The position numbers were made by a program, and so were the translations under genes. From Chamaecrista fasciculata (taxonomy: Eukaryota > Streptophyta > Magnoliopsida > Fabales > Fabaceae), in the NCBI GenBank assembly GCA_003254925.1, contig QANZ01039167.1, positions 124,001-188,000 on the forward strand: a stretch of DNA of 64,000 nt, written 5' to 3'. Below, piece after piece: positions 1-10,991 of this stretch; the stretch's first letter is position 1; the number at the start of each line of letters is the position of its first letter. The notes below the pieces were generated by a model. That model made no database searches. It was not told where the DNA came from and was given only the letters and a program-made list of their open reading frames with translations.

Positions 1-421
1 CAGGGAGGGTGAATTGGCTACAACTACTAGAGTATATATTCAGGAAATACGCCAGCTAAAGTAACCCTAGGCACAATAAGGAAAATAATTCTGTGTCCTA
101 ACGCTTTATTCATATCTCTTATTTAATCATTCAAGTCCTTAGATAGAACATTAGTTATCTTACCATAATGTAGTTACATGATAAAATAAATGATAAACAT
201 GTCTTCTCATTTATCTTTTTCTTCTCTTTTTATTTTCTTCTGTATTTGGAAATTAACCTGCAAATAGTACATGTCTATTACACCAAACACGGTTTCTTCC
301 CCAATTTACTGGCACCTTGAACCATTTGATGTGTTATCCTTTTATCTACAATATTTCTGCCACAATTCAGTTTCTTTTCTTACAATACGACTGTTAGAAT
401 GGGATATCTGACGATTTTCAG

Positions 422-2500
422 GTGATGCCAATCTCTGGATTTTTAGTGAGCAAACTCTTAAATCTGCCATCACATTATGCAGCAGGTTTAATATTAGTGG
501 GGTGTTGCCCTGGTGGTATGTATTAGTGATAACCTGGTGCTTAATATTTTGTACAACATCATTTCCCTGTTCAAAATAGTTTTTTTTTCCTTCTTTGCAG
601 GTACGGCTAGTAACATTGTTACTTATCTTGCACGGTATTTGGCTCTTGGAATTTTTCTTCCTTTTCATTCTTGATGCATGCCATGGCTAGTAGATCTGAT
701 AACCTATTTGTTTTGCTGTAGAGGCAATGTGGCGCTTTCTGTGATAATGACAACTGCAAGCACTTTATCTGCCGTGGTTGGTATACTATGATCCCTGTCC
801 TAATTACAGTTCTCCACTCTACGATGGTACCTCCATGTCAGGAATGTGCTACTGTAAACCTTTTGCATGTAAAAGCACTATGATTAAGTATAATTTTTAT
901 GACACTGACATCCCAAATTTAATATGAAATATAATATGCTAAGTTCTGTATATTTTTAGTCAGAAGTTTGGAGTTGACAAGTAATTTTGAGAAGTGAAGA
1001 AGAAATTATTGGGGAATGAGATTTTTCATGAAATGAAAAGGAAATATTATCTTCTAGACTATTATCTGTGCATTTTACATTTTCACAAACTTCTGAAGCA
1101 TCGCTTTTCGGCATAAGAAAATTGGAAATCTCAAGCACCAAATGAAAATGGAAACTATCATGGCATATTATGCACAAGTTTCTAATGTATTGCCTTTTTT
1201 TGGTCGAGTGAAAACAAAGAAAGTGAGGGAAAGCACAAAACTTACTTGTTTATTGTTAGATTTAGTTCATATTCTAGAATTTTGTCACTGCTTACTTGGC
1301 ATATTCTAGTGCATATAATTTACTTATCTAGTGTGCGTAATTGCATCATCAGATCTTATTTCCTTTTTCACACATGTACCATTTGTATCTTTCCCTTCAT
1401 CATTAATGCAGGTCATGACTCCTTTTCTGACAGCAAAACTAGCTGGTAAATATGTTGCTGTAGATGCAACTGGCTTACTTGTATCAACATTGCAGGTAAC
1501 TATGGTTGTTAAAAGTTAACCGATATCTATTTTTGCTGTGATTGTTTGACCATTGTCATCTCTATTTCCTGCAACAGGTTGTCCTCCTACCTGTGTTGGG
1601 TGGTGCACTTCTGAATCAGTATTTTCAGCCTCTTGTTAAATTTGTCAACCCATTGATGCCACCGATGGCTGTAATAACTGTTGCAATCTTGTGTGGACAC
1701 GCAATTTCCCAGAGTTCTTCAACAATCCTCACGTCTGGTGGACAAGTAATTCTAGCTGCGTGTCTTCTTCACGCTTTTGGATTTTTCTTCGGTTATGTAC
1801 TTGCAAGGATGCTTGGGATAGATGTGTCGTCATCGCGAACCATCTCCATTGAGGTTGGCATGCAGGTAAATTTGGTTTTCTATTACTGCATTGTTAAAAC
1901 TGGCAGCTTTAAACCTTTAGTATCTGTTAATTGATTCTCAAATCTCTAATATTTAGGCTAATCTCAGGGTCAACACTTTAATGCAGATTGATTTACATAA
2001 TCAAATCTGATTCTTAACAGTATCGATAGATATAGAACCAAAGATGGTTATTTTGATTGAAATTACAGTAAATAGACTACATATTAATTAACTGATATTA
2101 AAACCAACTATATTATAAGTGAATGAGACATTTTAAACCGCAGGGTACAATTTGATTTTGTGACTGAGAAATCTAGAACCAAAGATGTAATAACTAATAA
2201 ACAAAGGGCTTGAGGATATTTATGCATGATCAGAGAACATATAATACTCCTATTAATTAGGCTAACACATAGACTAATTCTGAGTCAAAAATTACATTAA
2301 CGAGTAATTAGTTCACTAATTTTCTCACATTTTGGCTTTATATTCAGAACTCGGTGCTCGGAGTTGTTCTGGCAAGTAAGCACTTCGGAAATCCCCTGAC
2401 AACAGTACCCTGTGCTGTTTCCAGTGTTGCTCACTCAATCATTGGTAGCATCCTAGCCGGAATTTGGAGACGTTCAATACCTTCGGAGCTGAAAGACTAA
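422..2500 (+). CDS. BASS1: BASS1-type plastid sodium/metabolite cotransporter, 3' part
   Basis: Last six exons visible: 422-515, 601-634, 722-776, 1412-1495, 1578-1865 and 2348-2500 (stop). All have GT-AG borders and matching phases, giving about 235 residues. The protein reads VMPISGFLVSKLLNLPSHYA, then the GCCPGGTASNIVTYLARGN motif, then EVGMQNSVLGVV and GIWRRSIPSELKD at the C-terminus. This is the bile-acid:sodium symporter fold of plant BASS proteins, and the C-terminal IWRRS resembles BASS1 rather than BASS2. Hydrophobic segments such as AVITVAILCGHAI and CLLHAFGFFFGYVLA are membrane helices. The family sits in the plastid inner envelope and couples sodium to organic-anion transport; the BASS1 substrate is unsettled. 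The start codon, transit peptide and first helices must lie upstream of base 1, since I find no further exon in 1-421. The exact paralogue is inferred from memory of the family. Confidence 0.88.
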
Positions 2501-3260
2501 ACTTTGTGGCTGAATTCATGGCTTAGCTTCTGCATGTGGCTGGGATTTTTCCATTGATGAATGATTACATGTTATACTTTCCATTCATCACTTCATGATG
2601 CATCTGGTGTTTTCATTCAGCTAAAGTTCATTTATCTTTCTATTGATGCGATTGCCGATTAGAAGTTTTTCATCAATCAGCATTGTCAAACTGGACTTAG
2701 ATCTTCTGAAGTTGAAAATTTGCTGAAATTTAGGAAGTTAACCTTAATTCCAGCCAAATGGATTATTTTGTGTTTATAAAATTCTGATACAGCAAGTGAT
2801 ATCATAGGTCGTGGGCTGTTGAAATATCATCTGTTTATTATTCGTTGTAAATGAGTATCTGGAGGGATTAAATTACAACAATTTATAATTTTTTAGAGAT
2901 TAAATCAATTATTAAAAAAATTCAAAGGCTAAACTAGTAGCATACTAAACTCGAGTAAAAGGGATCTTTGATGTTTTTGGTTTCATCCTTACTCTACCTC
3001 TTTCATTCAAAAATAAAAGTTAGAAAACTTTTAGGTCTCTTCTGTAGTAATGTTTTATTTTGGCCTGATCTTCTGTAATAAAAGGGCTAATACTTCCTTC
3101 AGTTTGTTTATCTATAATTAATAATAGATTGTTTTTTTTTTTAAGAGTATCAAGCCAAAATCTATAATAGATTGTTTTAAAATTCATGTATTGGTGAACT
3201 TCCAGTAAATATCTTGTTGAACGATGTAAAGGATTTTTTAAGTTAAGATGATTTATAAAA
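2501..3260. other. 3' flank of BASS1, no gene seen
   Basis: The first few hundred bases are the likely 3' UTR of the transporter gene. The rest is AT-rich with poly-T and poly-A stretches and no open frame resembling a known protein. Confidence 0.6.
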
Positions 3261-3606
3261 ATTCTCTATGAAGCATAGACACTTCATTTTGAGGAAGTGT
3301 CGTCGTGTTGGACACATGTCAATGTCTGACATCCACACGACACGTATTCATAAATTTTGGAATATAAATCAATTTTTTGTGACTTTAACATAACGGACAA
3401 GAGAAAATAATAATACATATGCTATATATTATGAATAAAAATTGTAATTTTTAAATTTTTCATTAAAAATTATGAATATTTAATTATTTATATATATAAA
3501 TATATGCCATGTCGTTTCACGAAATTTTAAGAGTTTGCCGTGTCATTGTGTCCATGTCTGTTTCGTGTCTCGTGCCTGTGTCAATGTGCATGTTTCATAG
3601 AAAATT
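3261..3606. mobile_element. Short inverted-repeat element, family A, copy 1
   Basis: The ends are imperfect inverted repeats: CTATGAAGCATAGACAC at the left and the complement of CTATGAAACATGCACATTGA at the right. The interior is rich in GTGTC/GACAC palindromic motifs followed by an AT-rich core. A diverged copy with the same order of motifs lies at 38876-39222, so this is a dispersed repeat. No coding capacity; superfamily not determined because I see no clear target duplication. Confidence 0.55.
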
Positions 3607-3678
3607 CCCCATATGAAATAATAATACCACGAAATTATTATTCATTAACTCTACCAAGGTTGGTTATATTATAGTTTA

Positions 3679-4055
3679 GGCAAAAGTACCTATTTCGTCC
3701 CCAAACTTTACATTCGCTGTCAATTTCGTCCCTAATCTTTTTTTGTTGTCAATTTCGTCCCTAATCTTTTTTTGTTGTCAATTTCGTCCCCGATCTTTCA
3801 TATTTTTGTCAATTTTGTCATTTGTTCTTACTTTAGCCTAATATTAACAACAGAATCTATGTGACTAACAATATATAATGCAAAATTGATAGAAAAAGAA
3901 ACTCAAATCCTAACTCAGATTGAAAAACAGGATGCAGTCTGTCGTTAATTTATTAAAAGAAATTAGTCAAAGGATAAAATTGACAAAAATGTGAAAGTTT
4001 GGGGATAAAATTGACAGCAAAATAAGAGGATGAAATTAGTACTTTAGTTTATTGC
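3679..4055. mobile_element. Non-autonomous TIR element, family B, copy 1 (MULE-like)
   Basis: The left end reads GGCAAAAGTACCTATTTCGT and the right half is its approximate complement. Each arm holds sub-repeats of TTTCGTCCC and GACGAAATT type. The central 150 bp is the reverse complement of the centre of the element at 7359-7880, including a shared AACGACAGA motif, so both are one family in opposite orientation. This copy is degraded at its right end and its flanking duplication is only about 8 of 9 bases. It has no coding capacity. Confidence 0.65.
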
Positions 4056-4471
4056 CACTAGACAACTTGACAAGTGTGGTCTATTAGAGATTTTTTTTTT
4101 GTTGGCCAACGTTGTCTATTAGAGATTGAAAAGAGGAACTTTGGGCTTTTTTTGGGCCTCATATGAGTAAAAAAAGTGGAAATTAATAAAAACTATAAAA
4201 ACTAACGATGTAATTATGATTAATTTTATTTTTTTAAAAAAAATTAATTAAAATTGTAAATCTAATAGTTTTATACTTTTATTTAATAATTTATTTTCAA
4301 AAATTACGTTAAAGTTGAATTAATATCTTTAAAATCATTTATAATTTTATATTAAGTTAAATTTTACAATTTTGATATTTTAAGAACTGAATGAAAACTT
4401 TATTGTCCTTTAAAAATTAAATTATATTTATTCAGAAAAAATATGTCATTTTGAACAGAATGACACAGATG
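4056..4471. other. AT-rich spacer, nothing recognised
   Basis: Low-complexity AT-rich DNA with poly-T and AATTTT runs; no gene, RNA or repeat structure that I can support. Confidence 0.5.
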
Positions 4472-4480
4472 CTTTATGTT

Positions 4481-4628
4481 GGGACTGGATCCTCTGCTGT
4501 CCAGCACATGGTGCTGTGCGGCGAGGACCAGTCGCCGAGCGCCACGTGTGCGCCAATGTACACGTGGCGCTCGGCGATTGGTCCTCGCCGCACAGCACCA
4601 TGTGCTGGACAGCAGAGGATCCAGCGCC
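4481..4628. mobile_element. 148-bp palindromic MULE-type MITE with 9-bp target duplication
   Basis: Two arms of about 68 bases (from 4485, and back from 4624) are almost perfectly complementary, with one mismatch before a short centre. The whole element can fold into one hairpin. The 9-mer CTTTATGTT flanks it on both sides (4472-4480 and 4629-4637), the target-duplication length of Mutator-like elements. The element is markedly GC-rich against AT-rich surroundings, and each arm carries a CACGTG G-box within GCCACGTGT/ACACGTGGC (4543-4548 and 4561-4566). It has no coding capacity. Confidence 0.8.
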
Positions 4629-4637
4629 CTTTATGTT

Positions 4638-4968
4638 ACTAATTAACTAATAACTATTACCATTTAAATATATACTGAGCGCATGTGATGTGATTACATT
4701 ATTTTAACAATGTGCCATGTGATTACATTTTCTTTTAATAAGGAAACAGTGATTACTACTACTAGTAGGTGTTGGAGTAAATTAATAATTTAACCCTAAA
4801 AAGTATTATAATTTTTAGATATTTAATACACTAGATTTTTTATCAATGTAAGCCAATATTTGTAATAAAGACTTAAATAAACTACTTAGAGCATTAAATT
4901 TTATAATGTTATGCTAAATCAATAATCTCATCTTATTGTGACATCTCATTCACTTGCATTAATAATAA
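4638..4968. other. AT-rich spacer, nothing recognised
   Basis: AT-rich sequence between two mobile elements. No reading frame or structured repeat stands out. Confidence 0.5.
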
Positions 4969-5411
4969 GGCTAAAGAGAACTTTTAGTCCCATAATTTTT
5001 GTTAAGGTCTCAATTTGGTCCCATAACTTTTTTTTGTTGCACTTTTAGTCCCATATCTTTTGCTCAAGTTGCAGATTTGATCTCGTGTTACACTTTTGGT
5101 CCCGTATCTTTGGGTTATGTTGCAGAATTAGTCTCATATATTTTGGTCAGATTGCAGAATTGATCCCATATATTTGGAAAAAATGCAAAATTGGTCCTAT
5201 ATATTTGGATCAAGTAAGACTGACGGTGAAAGTTTTTGCAAAAATATGGGACCAATTTTGCAACCTGACCAAAAGATATGAGACCAAAAGTGATATGAGA
5301 CCAAATTCGTAACTTTTTGCAAAGACATGGGACCAAAAGTGCAACAAAAAAAATTATGAGACCAAATTGAGACCTAAGCAAAAGTTATGGGACTAAAAGT
5401 GCACTTTGACC
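4969..5411. mobile_element. Non-autonomous TIR element, family C, with 9-bp target duplication
   Basis: The left end begins GGCTAAAGAGAACTTTTAGT and the right end is the complement of GGTCAAAGTGCACTTTTAGT. Both arms repeat the phrase TTTGGTCCCAT several times. The 9-mer TAATAATAA stands immediately outside both ends (4960-4968 and 5412-5420), which supports a Mutator-like insertion although the 9-mer is low in complexity. Relatives occur at about 6480-6638 (right half only) and 9665-10029. Non-coding. It ends about 330 bp before the start codon of the truncated PHD gene. Confidence 0.72.
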
Positions 5412-5739
5412 TAATAATAATAAACGAAAATGAAATTACGAATTTATGAAATCAAAACAAGGCGCGGGTTTCTCTTTCCCCAATTGCCGCAACGCAAACG
5501 CATAATTTTTGGGTCTCCCGCCTTCTTCAAAACTATCAATTTCTCATTCCAATTCACTTCGCCGCTCTCTTCAAACTTCAAACTTCAAACTTCAAATCGC
5601 AAAACTCAAAATTCCGCTCACTTTTTCATCCCACTCTTCTCTTCTGCATTTTCAGTTTCACTCCTTCTATTTCCCAAACCATCTCGCTTCATTTTTCCGT
5701 CAAGCCAAAAACAAACACCCTCACAAACCCAAAACGAAA

Positions 5740-6327
5740 ATGGACGCCAAATTTCGTGGCCTACCTCCCTTGAAGAGATTGAGGCTCATCCAACAGCAAC
5801 AAGAGCTACAGAATCAGCAAAACCATCACAATCCCATGACGCACGACGACGACGAAGAAGGCACTGTCGTTTCCGGTTCAACTTTACCGGCAAAGAAGCG
5901 TAAGGAATCGCGAAATTCAAATTTTCTTCCTGACCCACCAGTTTCAATCTCCGCAAACGCTTATTCACTACCTGCAAAGAAAAGGGTATGGGCTCTTCAA
6001 CCCGATTTCGCTTCTAATCTTGACGTTTCTCCCATTGATCTCAATGTCGAATACAAGCCACCCTTTGATGAAGAAGCGAAAAAAGAAGAGAATGACGAAC
6101 CCAATATTGGGACCCCTCTAGTAGCTGAAAAGCTCCATGAAAGTGAAGATCGAGATGCCGATGATGATAATGACGATGATGATGGGATTGTATGTGATGT
6201 ATGTCAAAGCACAGATGGGGATCCATCAGATCCGATTGTGTTCTGTGATGGGTGTGATCTAATGGTTCACGCATCCTGCTATGGTAATCCCCTTGTAAAG
6301 GGGATTCCAGAAGGCGATTGGGTGTGA
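5740..6327 (+). pseudogene. PHD-finger protein, truncated inside the zinc finger
   Basis: An open frame of 195 codons starts with MDAKFRGLPPLKRLRLIQQQ. It has a basic, Q/H-rich N-terminus, two AKKR clusters, an acidic D/E-rich stretch, and then a PHD finger beginning VCDVCQSTDGDPSDPIVFCD. The finger shows the first metal ligands (two CxxC pairs, then H and C in MVHASCYGN) but stops at PEGDW-V-stop, where the family normally continues with FCxxC. Intact relatives (Jade-like/At3g14740 type, nuclear chromatin readers) carry a complete PHD plus an extended PHD. No downstream exon with the missing part is visible, and a family-C transposon remnant follows at once. The frame is open upstream to 5509, but ATG 5740 fits the family start. 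A GT at the break could instead be a splice donor, so an intron is a possible alternative. Confidence 0.65.
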
Positions 6328-6479
6328 TCTAGAAGTTGCAGACACAGATTCAGGATCCCTCTTCATCTCATTTTCAATAAAATTATGCTTTCAGTCCAGA
6401 GAAGTTATGAAATGTTACATATTGATCCTAACTTACTCCATCTCATTTGATTTTGCCACGTCAGCATCCCAGTCAGACT

Positions 6480-6638
6480 GCCACGTCACACTTAACGGCG
6501 AAAATTGGACGGAAGTGACCAGGGGACTAACGGTGAAACTTTTTGCGAAGGTTTGGGACCAAATCTGCAACAAAAATAGTTATGGGACCAAATTGAAACC
6601 TTAGTCATAGTATTGGGACCAAAAGTGCACTTAAGCCT
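6480..6638. mobile_element. Right half of a family-C TIR element
   Basis: The sequence ends in GGGACCAAAAGTGCACTTAAGCC, matching the right terminus of the element at 4969-5411, and contains the same GGGACCAAAT sub-repeats. The corresponding left half is not present, so this is a truncated copy lying just downstream of the broken PHD gene. Confidence 0.55.
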
Positions 6639-6639
6639 A

Positions 6640-7349
6640 TAATTTTTAACGAGTAAATCCTCATATCCATACCCATTTCATTTTTATCTATATTCAAAAG
6701 GTAAAATTTATGGATACTTACTATTGAATATATTTGACATCTATCACATGCTTTTGGGACTAATATAAGCATTTGACCAATAAAATTTAAGCATATTATA
6801 AAAATATTGGAGTGAATATACAATTTGATTTTTAGAAAATATAAGAGTTAACAACTCGGTTATTTAAACTTAACATATTTTTTTTGTTACTCACTAGTCT
6901 CTCAGTATCTAATTTTGACTTAAATGTAACACAAGATCTCGAACTTAAAATTTTAGTTAAGCAATACTAGCTTGATCAGATAAAATCGGAAATACCTTAC
7001 CATTTGGACTATCTCTTTGTTAGTCATATTTTATCACATTAAAATATCATTATATTGAATACGTCAAATAGTAATTTGATTAAAATAATTCACACAAAAC
7101 AATCAAATGTTCATAACTCCAAAGGACCAAGTCGTAACGCATAATACATTTCTATTAATGCATCATACTAATAAGGGGGAAAACTTTAAGAGATGCTTAT
7201 TGCCTAAATCAGTTCGTTTTGCTAATTTTTGCTTAAGAAGATAAAAATGCAAACACGTTAAAATCAGCTAGCTTCGAGGTAGGTAGATTAGAGATAAAGA
7301 ATCAAAATCAAAATATATAAATTGTAAAGTTTAACAAAATAAATATATA
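6640..7349. other. AT-rich spacer, no gene seen
   Basis: About 700 bp of AT-rich DNA between two mobile elements. It contains no frame with recognisable protein similarity and none of the missing PHD-gene exons. Confidence 0.5.
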
Positions 7350-7358
7350 AAAAACTTT

Positions 7359-7880
7359 GGAAAAGTACTAATTTCGTTCCAAAACTTTACACTAACTGTC
7401 AATTTTGTTCCCAAACTTGCTGTCAACTTTGTCCCCAAACTTTACACCAACTGTCAATTTCATCCCCAATCTTTTTTTGCTGTCAATTTCGTCCCCAAAC
7501 TTTACATCAACTATCAATTTCGTCTTTGATCTTTCACATTTTCGTCAATTTTATCCTTTGACTAACTTCTTTTAATAAATTAACGACAGACTACATCCTG
7601 TTTTTGAATCTAAGTTAGGATTTTGAGTTTCTTTTTCTATCAATTTTACATTATATATCGTTAGCCACATAGATTTTGTCATTAATATTTGGCTAAAGTA
7701 AAAGCAAAGGATAAAATTGACCAAAATGTGAAAGATTAGGGATGAAATTGACAACAAAAAAATATTGGGGACGAAATTGATAGCATGTGTAAAGTTTGGG
7801 GATGAAATTGACAACAAAGAAAGATTGAAGACGAAATTGACAACAAGTATAAAGTTTGGGACGAAATAAATACTTTTGCC
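7359..7880. mobile_element. Family B TIR element, copy 2, with 9-bp target duplication
   Basis: The element starts GGAAAAGTACTAATTTCG and ends with the complement of GGCAAAAGTATTTATTTCGT. Its arms are tandem degenerate units of the kind CTGTCAATTTCGTCCCC. The 9-mer AAAAACTTT flanks both sides (7350-7358 and 7881-7889), consistent with a Mutator-like transposon. It is longer than copy 1 (522 against about 370 bp) because it has more arm sub-repeats. No coding capacity. Confidence 0.75.
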
Positions 7881-7889
7881 AAAAACTTT

Positions 7890-9376
7890 TAACATAAAAA
7901 AATAACGTAACTGTTACTTCTTCTATGTGAAAACGGTCAAAGCAGGCAATAAATTCTTTACCCAACCCCATTTAATTATTGTTCAGCCCAGTCCCACCCC
8001 GACACCAGCTTTCACTGAATCAGAAATATTAATGAACGAAACAAAATAAAACATGTTAAAACACATTTCACAAAATCCTATAATGTAGAATAATTAAATT
8101 TTTTTTATATATATAACAGAGATATCAAGAGACAACCTATTTGGTTTCTGAATTTATGACCGTTCAAAAGTTTGAGTTGAGTTGGGTTAGATTTACTATT
8201 TTATTTCTAAGTTGAGTTGGACTAAAGAAAATAACTTTTTTTTTAATTGAGGATTGAAAAAAATAATTTAGTTAACCAAAATCAACCCAAGTCCAATAAT
8301 CAAGTGTTGGGTTAAGTTGAGTATAATTTTTTTGTTATCACTCACATTTTTTATTTTTTCTCAATTTAATCCTTCACAATTTCTTTTTAAGGGACTAAAT
8401 TGAGAAGTAAAATCTATAAGGGGACTAAATTAAAAAATAATAATATTTTAAAGATCAAAATATAATTTTAACAAAATAATTTTTTTACTGGCCAACTTAA
8501 TATATTAAAACATGTAGTCCAACTCAAACTATAGTAGGCTCAAGTTTTAAAACAAAACCAACTAGTTAACCCAACTCATATTAATCTAAGATTAGGTTGT
8601 GTTGGACTTTCAAGGCATTGGCAGGTTGATCAAATTCTCTAAACACTTACCTTACCTAAATTTATATTGAGTAAAGGAATTAGTTCTCGAATAATTGAAA
8701 TAGACGATTGATTCTTAAAATATCACAATTATTAATAATTTAGTTCTTAAGTTTAAACTAATTTTATATTTTTGGTCCTTAAATTTATATTTTTTTCTTC
8801 CTAAATTTATATTAAATTTTCATTTTTTGATCTTTAAATTTAACTGAAGAACTTAATTGTTTTGACTATTTAAAAACTAATTTGTTGACTCAATATAAAT
8901 TCATAATTCAAAAGTAATCTTTCTTTTTTTTTTGGCGAGAATCTTTCTCTTTTATTTATGATTGATTCACTAAGACGACATGTATTATATTTTTAGAGCA
9001 AAAACATGTATTATATTTAGTAGGCTTAAATATTAATATATTTAGATGAAAGAAAAAACAGTCCACTTTTAGTGAGCTCAAAAATTTACCAAAAAGTGAA
9101 AAAAAAAACTAATTACAGTTAAATTGAAAATTGAAAATTGAAAATTAAACCATTATTAATGCTGAACATCTGTTTTAGTTTATTAAAAGTTGCCTTTGTA
9201 CGTGTGATTGAAAAGAATAATCAACACACCTTTTTTTTGTTAATCATGCAAATAATGAATCTCCTTCACAATTTCATCATACATATATCCAAATCCCATA
9301 AGACCCCACCACACACCACAATACACAAAAAGACAGAGGGTGTCCCAAAAATCAAAATCCAAAAGACCACTCTCAT
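7890..9376. repeat. AT-rich intergenic DNA with degenerate repeats
   Basis: About 8160-8640 contains imperfect inverted TTGAGTTGGGTTA / AACCCAACTC motifs, probably an old TIR element. About 8700-8910 contains TTTGGTCCTTAAATTTA units and the phrase TTGTTGACTCAATATAAATT, which recurs at about 17480 (GTTGACTCAATACAAATT), so it is a dispersed repeat (family D). No gene is recognised. Confidence 0.5.
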
Positions 9377-9545
9377 CACGTGCCAAAAGTCCCATGTCAC
9401 GTGACCATACCAAACTAGGGAAAAAAAGCTAGCTAGTTGCAACTTGATGGAGCCATCTTCTTCTCTATTTGCAATGTTACCCATAAAAAGTTGATTCCTC
9501 TCTCTTTCTCTCTCTCACTCTCTCACTCTCTATTTCCAAGATAAT
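9377..9545 (+). promoter_or_regulatory. Promoter-like block without a gene: paired G-boxes, TATA-like site, CT-rich tract
   Basis: Two palindromic CACGTG G-boxes lie 21 bp apart (9377-9382 and 9398-9403). They are followed by a CCATAAAAAG TATA-like sequence at about 9481 and a CT-rich leader-like tract at about 9498-9535. This is the order of parts in many plant promoters, yet no recognisable exon follows before the transposon at 9665. It could be a relic of a lost gene or the promoter of an untranslated RNA. The function is inferred only from motifs. Confidence 0.3.
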
Positions 9546-9664
9546 GTTTTATTCTAATTTCTAAAAGAGATTTTCAAATTAATACTTTGGAATTTGAATT
9601 GAATTAAAAAAACGTTAACTTTTCCTTTCTAATTAAAATACACACAATTTGTATAAACTTTAAT

Positions 9665-10029
9665 GTCCAAGGTGTAAATTTGATCATATATCTTTTGCTA
9701 AATTTTCAATTTGGTTTCATATTTTTTTTTATACTTTTAGTCTCGTATCTTTTAGTTAGGTCTTAATTTAGTCCCACTGGAAAGGACGGTTTCAATATTT
9801 ATTTATCTTCTTGTTGTTGTAGATTTGGTCATATATATATTTAGGTAAGGTGAAACTAACTATAGAACACTTTGCAGAAATATGAGTCCAATTCTCTAAC
9901 CTAACCAAAAGATATGAGATCAAATTGGGACATTTTGAAATCATATGAGACAAAAAATACAACAAAAAAATATACAAAGCTAAATTAAGAACTGAGCAAA
10001 AATATAATACTAAATTTGTACTTTGACTT
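9665..10029. mobile_element. Diverged family-C-like TIR element with 8-bp flanking duplication
   Basis: The ends GTCCAAGGTGTAAATTTG and the complement of AGTCAAAGTACAAATTTAG are imperfect inverted repeats, with TTTAGTC and GAGATCAAAT sub-repeats inside. The 8-mer ACTTTAAT lies directly outside both ends (9657-9664 and 10030-10037). Structure and phrases resemble the element at 4969-5411. Non-coding. Confidence 0.55.
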
Positions 10030-10038
10030 ACTTTAATT

Positions 10039-10860
10039 ATTGTACCAAAAATCTTCTAAACCACAAGAAGTAACCTAAAATTTTGATTTTATCTAAAACA
10101 TATAGTTTTCAAGATTTTTATTAAAAAATAAATAATCAATTTCTTTATAAATTTTAAGATTGTTGGAATGTAGTTGTATTTATTTATTGATCTGAATTTA
10201 AATTTAATTATTATTTAAATTAATATTAGTCAATTTTTTTTGAAAAAATTGTTAATAAAAATAATTATTTACACAAAATTAAGAATTTAGGGAATACTTT
10301 GTAATTTTCCAAAATTTAATTTTCTTTATACAATAAGTCAATAACTAAAGTTAAGACCAATTTGATATTTTTTTTTTTTAAGTAGATTATATGAGAATAA
10401 AGACTAACACCCGTGTTAAGTGTTTTGTTCACTCATGTCTCTAGCAAAAAAAACAATAATTTTTTTTAAGTTTTAGAAAATTTATTTCTTTTAAAGTTTG
10501 AGCGTAGAAATATTAAGATTTTATTTATATTATTTATATTTTATGATTATGAGTTGAATTTTTAGTACTATTTGGTAAGGAGGTCTTCGTTCACCCAAAC
10601 GAAGAAAAAGTTACCTGCTTTCTCTTCATTGGGTCGTACATGGTGGCCACCAGCAAGAAGAGACATTGTGTGTGTGTTTTTCTCTTCCCGAAATCCAAAA
10701 CTTGTTGTGAGATTTTCCGGGAAAGGAAAAGAAAAGAAAATAAATGAGAAAGAAAAGAAAACGCATTGATCTGAATCCAATCCTAAGGAAGGACTAGACC
10801 CAAAAACAAAAAGGTACCTGTTTTATAATTTACACTAGTAGTCCCTAGCTAGGCTGGTTT
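10039..10860. other. Intergenic region upstream of the GT106 gene
   Basis: 10039-10560 is AT-rich without recognisable features. 10561-10860 is less AT-rich and lies just 5' of the next gene, so it probably contains promoter sequence. Short frames here overlap on both strands and resemble no known protein. Confidence 0.45.
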
Positions 10861-10863
10861 CCT

Positions 10864-10869
10864 CACGTG
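10864..10869. promoter_or_regulatory. G-box CACGTG upstream of the GT106 gene
   Basis: A CACGTG hexamer in the context CCTCACGTGGTT, 122 bp before the start codon at 10992. G-boxes bind plant bHLH and bZIP factors. The position fits a proximal promoter, but activity is inferred. A GA-rich tract (about 10969-10990) then runs almost up to the start codon, typical of a plant 5' leader. Confidence 0.4.
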
Positions 10870-10991
10870 GTTTTCTATTCTAAAATCTCTTGGATTTTTC
10901 CATTTTCTACTGATTCCTCCTTGCTTCCTTCTTCTTCTTCTTCTAGTTTCTGAAGTGAAGCTTCCAGAGAGAGAGAGAGAGTGAGAGAGTA

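Noticed and set aside
4451-4642. 63-codon plus-strand frame
   Set aside because: It coincides with the palindromic MITE; the reading frame is a by-product of its GC-rich arms.
5509-5739. 77-residue N-terminal extension of the PHD protein
   Set aside because: Composition is leader-like (repeated AACTTCAA units), and the family N-terminus begins at the internal MDAKFRGLPPLKR.
9138-9404. 88-codon plus-strand frame
   Set aside because: No homologue recognised and biased composition. It overlaps the G-box block, which looks regulatory rather than coding.
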